Shown: piece by piece, positions 46,448 to 48,854 of the stretch
Numbering within the stretch: the stretch's first letter is position 1
Layout: each line of letters starts with the position of its first letter
Assembly: GCF_013030945.1 (NCBI RefSeq)
Contig: NZ_JABBXF010000090.1
Coordinates: forward strand, 1 to 48,854
Direction: 5' to 3'
DNA: 48,854 bases
Origin: Streptomyces morookaense
GTDB taxonomy: Bacteria > Actinomycetota > Actinomycetes > Streptomycetales > Streptomycetaceae
The notes under the pieces: generated by a model
Databases searched by the model: none
Seen by the model: only the letters and a program-made list of their open reading frames with translations
What the model was told of the DNA's origin: nothing
Position numbers and translations under genes: made by a program

Positions 46448-48854
46448 TTAGCGGATCCTGGGGTCGAACCAGTGCCCCAGTGTGTCGTCCACGTGTGTCA
46501 CGTGGTCAAGTACTTCTTGGCGTGTTGGGTTCGGGTGGCTGTTGTAGAAGTCATTCCACTTTATTCGGATCTCGCTGAGGTGGATGCGGCTGTTGATGTC
46601 GCCCTTCGGGATCCCTCTCAGGTTTTCCAAGGAGTGGATCTCGTCCGGAGTGAAAAGTCCCGGGTATCGCTTCAGGACCTGCTGCTCGATTGCGTGGTGC
46701 ACCACGACCTTTCCCTTTTGGTCGGGGTATGCATCGAAGAAGGTCTTCTTGTACTTGTGGTGTGCGGCACTGCCGACCGAGGCTTCTTCGCGCGCTGGTA
46801 CGTCGGGCCCGAGTACCGTCTCATTGCGTGCGGCGGCGTTCTTTTCGGCGTCCTCGCAAGGAGTCAGCCCGAGGGGATCGGCCCATGTGTGCGGGTTGTG
46901 CACGTAGGACGCCGGGTTCGGTGCCGGCGCCAGCCCCAGCGGATCCGGTGACGTGTACCGCGCCGTCTCCGGGTCGTAGTGGCGGTGGAAGTTGTAGTGG
47001 AGTCCCGTCTCCGGGTCGAAGTATTGGCCCGGGAAGCGGAGTGGGGTGTAGGCCGTGCTGGACGTCGGCCACGTCGTCGTGCCCCACAGCGTGGTGCGGG
47101 TGCGCCACGCCGTTGTTCCCCGCTCGTCCACCAACTCCGTCGGCGCGCCGACCAGGTCCGTGACGATCGCGAAGAAGCGGCTGTCGATCTCCTCCTGCGG
47201 GGCCTCCGCCGCCGTTATGCGTTCCGTCTGGGAGACCGGGCGCAGGCCGTCGTGGTCCCAGGTCAGGATGACCGGGTTCGGCAACGCGGCAGACGTCGTC
47301 ATCTGTTCCGTCAGGGTCGGGCCGTCCCAGGTGAAGTCCACCTGTTCCGCGACCTCGGCCCCGTCAGCCGTCAGGCGCTGCTTCGCTATTCGGCGGCCCA
47401 GTGGGTCGTAGAGGTAGCGCCAGCGCGTGCCGTCAGGCGTCACCACCGAGCGGAGGCGGTCCTCCGCGTCCCACTCGTAGCGCCACGTGTCCGGTTTCCT
47501 CGACAGGCGGACCTTCTGGCGCAGGACCACCCGGCCCTGCGCGTCGTGTTCGTAGCGAACCGTTCCTGCGCGCTTGATCAGCGTGCCTGAATACGTGCGT
47601 GTGCCCTGCGCTTCTGCACCGGGGAGCCGTTCAGGCCAGCCGGCCTCTTGCTGATTACCGGCGGAGTCGTAGGCATAACGTTCCTGCCATCCCGGACCCT
47701 CGACCGCCGTAACGCGGCCCACCGCGTCCAGTTCGAAGCTGCGGTCGTCGACCGCAGTCAGGTAGCCGTCGCGGCGGTAGGTGTACGAGTGGTGGTGCAG
47801 GCGGTCCTCGCCAGCAAGCACCGACTGGGAGATCACACGGCCCGCCGCGTCCCACTCGTGCGTCAGCGCGATGCTCTCGCCGAAGTGCCGCGCCACCTCC
47901 CTCCCCGCCGCATCGTGCTCGATGTCGAAGCGATGGCCTGACGCCGTCAGGGAGTTGCGCCGGCCCGCCGCGTCGTACGTCCACTCGCTCACCGCGCCGC
48001 TCGGCGTGATGCGGCGCGTGCGGCGGCCCAGTTCGTCGTACGTGAACGTCAGGGTTCTGCCGTTCGTCGTCTCCGACTTCACGCGGCCCAGGCGGTCCCT
48101 GCGGTAGATCAGTGTGGCGTCCGGGCACGTCGCCTCCAGCAGGCGGCCCGCCGCGTCGTGCGCGTACGTCGTGACGGCGCCGTCCGCGTTTCTCGCCACC
48201 ATCCGGCCGAGCACGTCGTGCTCGTACGTGATCGTCTGGCCCAGGCCGTTCGTCCGGGCCGTCAGCCGACCCGCCGCGTCGTACGCATACGTGAGGCGCC
48301 GGCCGTCGAAGTCCGTCTCCTCCAGCAGGCGGCCCGCCCCGTCGTACCCGTAAGTCCACGTCAGGCCCTGCGGGTTGGTGACCCCCGTCAGCCTCAGTTC
48401 CGCATCGTGCGTGAATTCGTGGCGCACGCCGTCCGGGCCGGTCTGGGCCGTGAGCAGGTCGAAGTGCGTGTACTCGTACGTCGTCACGCCGCCCAGCGCG
48501 TCGACGTACCGCGTGCAGTTGCCCTCCCCGTCGTACGTCCAGGACTGCTCCGCGCCGTCCGGTGCGATACGGCGCAGCAAGCGGCCCTCGACCGACCACT
48601 GCAGGTGGGTGGTTGCGCCGAGCGGGTCGATGACGGTCGTCACGCGGCCGAAGGCGTCCCGGCGGTAGCTGGTGACCGCGCCCAGGGGGTCGGTCACCTC
48701 CGTCACCAAGCCGGCCGCGTTGCAGCGTACGTGCGTCGTGTTGCCCAACGCGTCCGTGACCGACGCCGGGTGGCCCAGCTCGTCGTAGGTGTAGTGGGTC
48801 ACGGTGCCCGTGGGGTCCGTGAGCGACGTGCGGTTGCCGGCCGCGTCGTACGTC
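46448..48854 (-). CDS. RHS/YD-repeat polymorphic toxin, C-terminal part (5' end outside window)
   Basis: At least 800 residues remain; the reading frame is open at the right edge. It carries more than a dozen YD repeats (YDELGHP, YDGEGNC, YDGAGRLLEETDFDG, YDAAGRLTARTN, HDAAGRLLE, YDELGRRTRR, YDAAGRRNSL), which form the secreted shell. The RHS core end is LRFPGQYFDPETGLHYNFHRHYDPETARYTSPDPLGL...HTWADPLGL. The last 130 residues are the variable toxin, with VVHHAIEQQVLKRYPGLFTPDEIHSLENLRGIPKGDINSRIHLSEIRIKWNDFYNSH, an HHxxEQ...N...H arrangement like HNH/endonuclease VII-fold nucleases. GC drops in this tip. The SUKH immunity gene follows. Confidence 0.9.
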   Translation of the reverse strand, partial: TYDAAGNRTSLTDPTGTVTHYTYDELGHPASVTDALGNTTHVRCNAAGLVTEVTDPLGAVTSYRRDAFGRVTTVIDPLGATTHLQWSVEGRLLRRIAPDGAEQSWTYDGEGNCTRYVDALGGVTTYEYTHFDLLTAQTGPDGVRHEFTHDAELRLTGVTNPQGLTWTYGYDGAGRLLEETDFDGRRLTYAYDAAGRLTARTNGLGQTITYEHDVLGRMVARNADGAVTTYAHDAAGRLLEATCPDATLIYRRDRLGRVKSETTNGRTLTFTYDELGRRTRRITPSGAVSEWTYDAAGRRNSLTASGHRFDIEHDAAGREVARHFGESIALTHEWDAAGRVISQSVLAGEDRLHHHSYTYRRDGYLTAVDDRSFELDAVGRVTAVEGPGWQERYAYDSAGNQQEAGWPERLPGAEAQGTRTYSGTLIKRAGTVRYEHDAQGRVVLRQKVRLSRKPDTWRYEWDAEDRLRSVVTPDGTRWRYLYDPLGRRIAKQRLTADGAEVAEQVDFTWDGPTLTEQMTTSAALPNPVILTWDHDGLRPVSQTERITAAEAPQEEIDSRFFAIVTDLVGAPTELVDERGTTAWRTRTTLWGTTTWPTSSTAYTPLRFPGQYFDPETGLHYNFHRHYDPETARYTSPDPLGLAPAPNPASYVHNPHTWADPLGLTPCEDAEKNAAARNETVLGPDVPAREEASVGSAAHHKYKKTFFDAYPDQKGKVVVHHAIEQQVLKRYPGLFTPDEIHSLENLRGIPKGDINSRIHLSEIRIKWNDFYNSHPNPTRQEVLDHVTHVDDTLGHWFDPRIR

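Noticed and set aside
46900..48854. Repetitive DNA at the right end as a CRISPR or tandem array
   Set aside because: The repeats are degenerate, in frame and encode YD repeats of an RHS protein.
1..48854. A natural-product biosynthetic cluster (P450, methyltransferases, acyl-CoA ligase, ABM protein)
   Set aside because: These genes are scattered on both strands among housekeeping-type genes, with no PKS, NRPS, terpene synthase or RiPP core.

Overview
The window is chromosomal DNA from a high-GC actinomycete, almost certainly a Streptomyces. GC is about 70-73%, there are many GTG starts and 4-base start/stop overlaps, and the families are typical of the genus: snapalysin with its LysR regulator, an XRE/DUF397 pair, DUF6230/DUF6114, DUF1266, VC0807-like and FmdB zinc-ribbon proteins. 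No rRNA, insertion sequence, CRISPR array or large natural-product cluster is visible.

Layout. 1-8280: a tellurium-resistance/Ter stress island: a TerD tail, a DUF475 (TerC-like) membrane protein, two more TerD-family proteins, then a three-gene enzyme operon (CitE-like C-C lyase, a double phosphoribosyltransferase with TRSP and PELOTA-like regions, a HAD phosphatase) and an O-methyltransferase. 8300-15090: FmdB zinc ribbon, a coiled-coil membrane protein, a DUF4097 lipoprotein, tRNA-Val(TAC), two conserved Streptomyces proteins, two decayed genes (one frameshifted, one RraA-like lacking its N-terminus), a methyltransferase and a small possible beta-trefoil protein. 15200-22800: VC0807-like protein, an acyl-CoA ligase, divergent LysR/snapalysin, DedA, DoxX under a candidate iron box, and a GDT1-type Mn transporter behind a yybP-ykoY manganese riboswitch. 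22800-32100: an MFS exporter fused to a winged helix, GNAT, aldo/keto reductase, ArsR-like regulator, ABM monooxygenase, a GT87-PAP2 fusion, and the DUF6230/DUF6114/secreted-protein operon.

32200-42300 holds the two most interesting systems. First, a cyp125-fadA5 divergent pair arranged as in Mycobacterium tuberculosis, with a CTGACG-N3-CGTCAG operator; nearly the same operator lies in front of an aldehyde dehydrogenase 7 kb away, suggesting one regulon for sterol or branched-chain side-chain oxidation. Second, between them, a five-gene minus-strand operon (40455 to 34869) headed by a cobalamin riboswitch. It encodes a secreted, membrane-anchored alpha/alpha-barrel protein, a second small anchored secreted protein with a DUF4430-like motif, and a complete ECF transporter (T, fused A-A', S). 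The two secreted proteins resemble, as separate chains, the two domains of animal intrinsic factor/transcobalamin, so I propose a bacterial B12-capture system feeding an ECF importer.

42400-48854: DUF6193-like and DUF1266 proteins, an XRE/DUF397 pair with small divergent genes, and an RHS polymorphic toxin (5' end outside the window) with a C-terminal HNH/EndoVII-like nuclease and a SUKH (SMI1/KNR4) immunity gene, in DNA of visibly lower GC.
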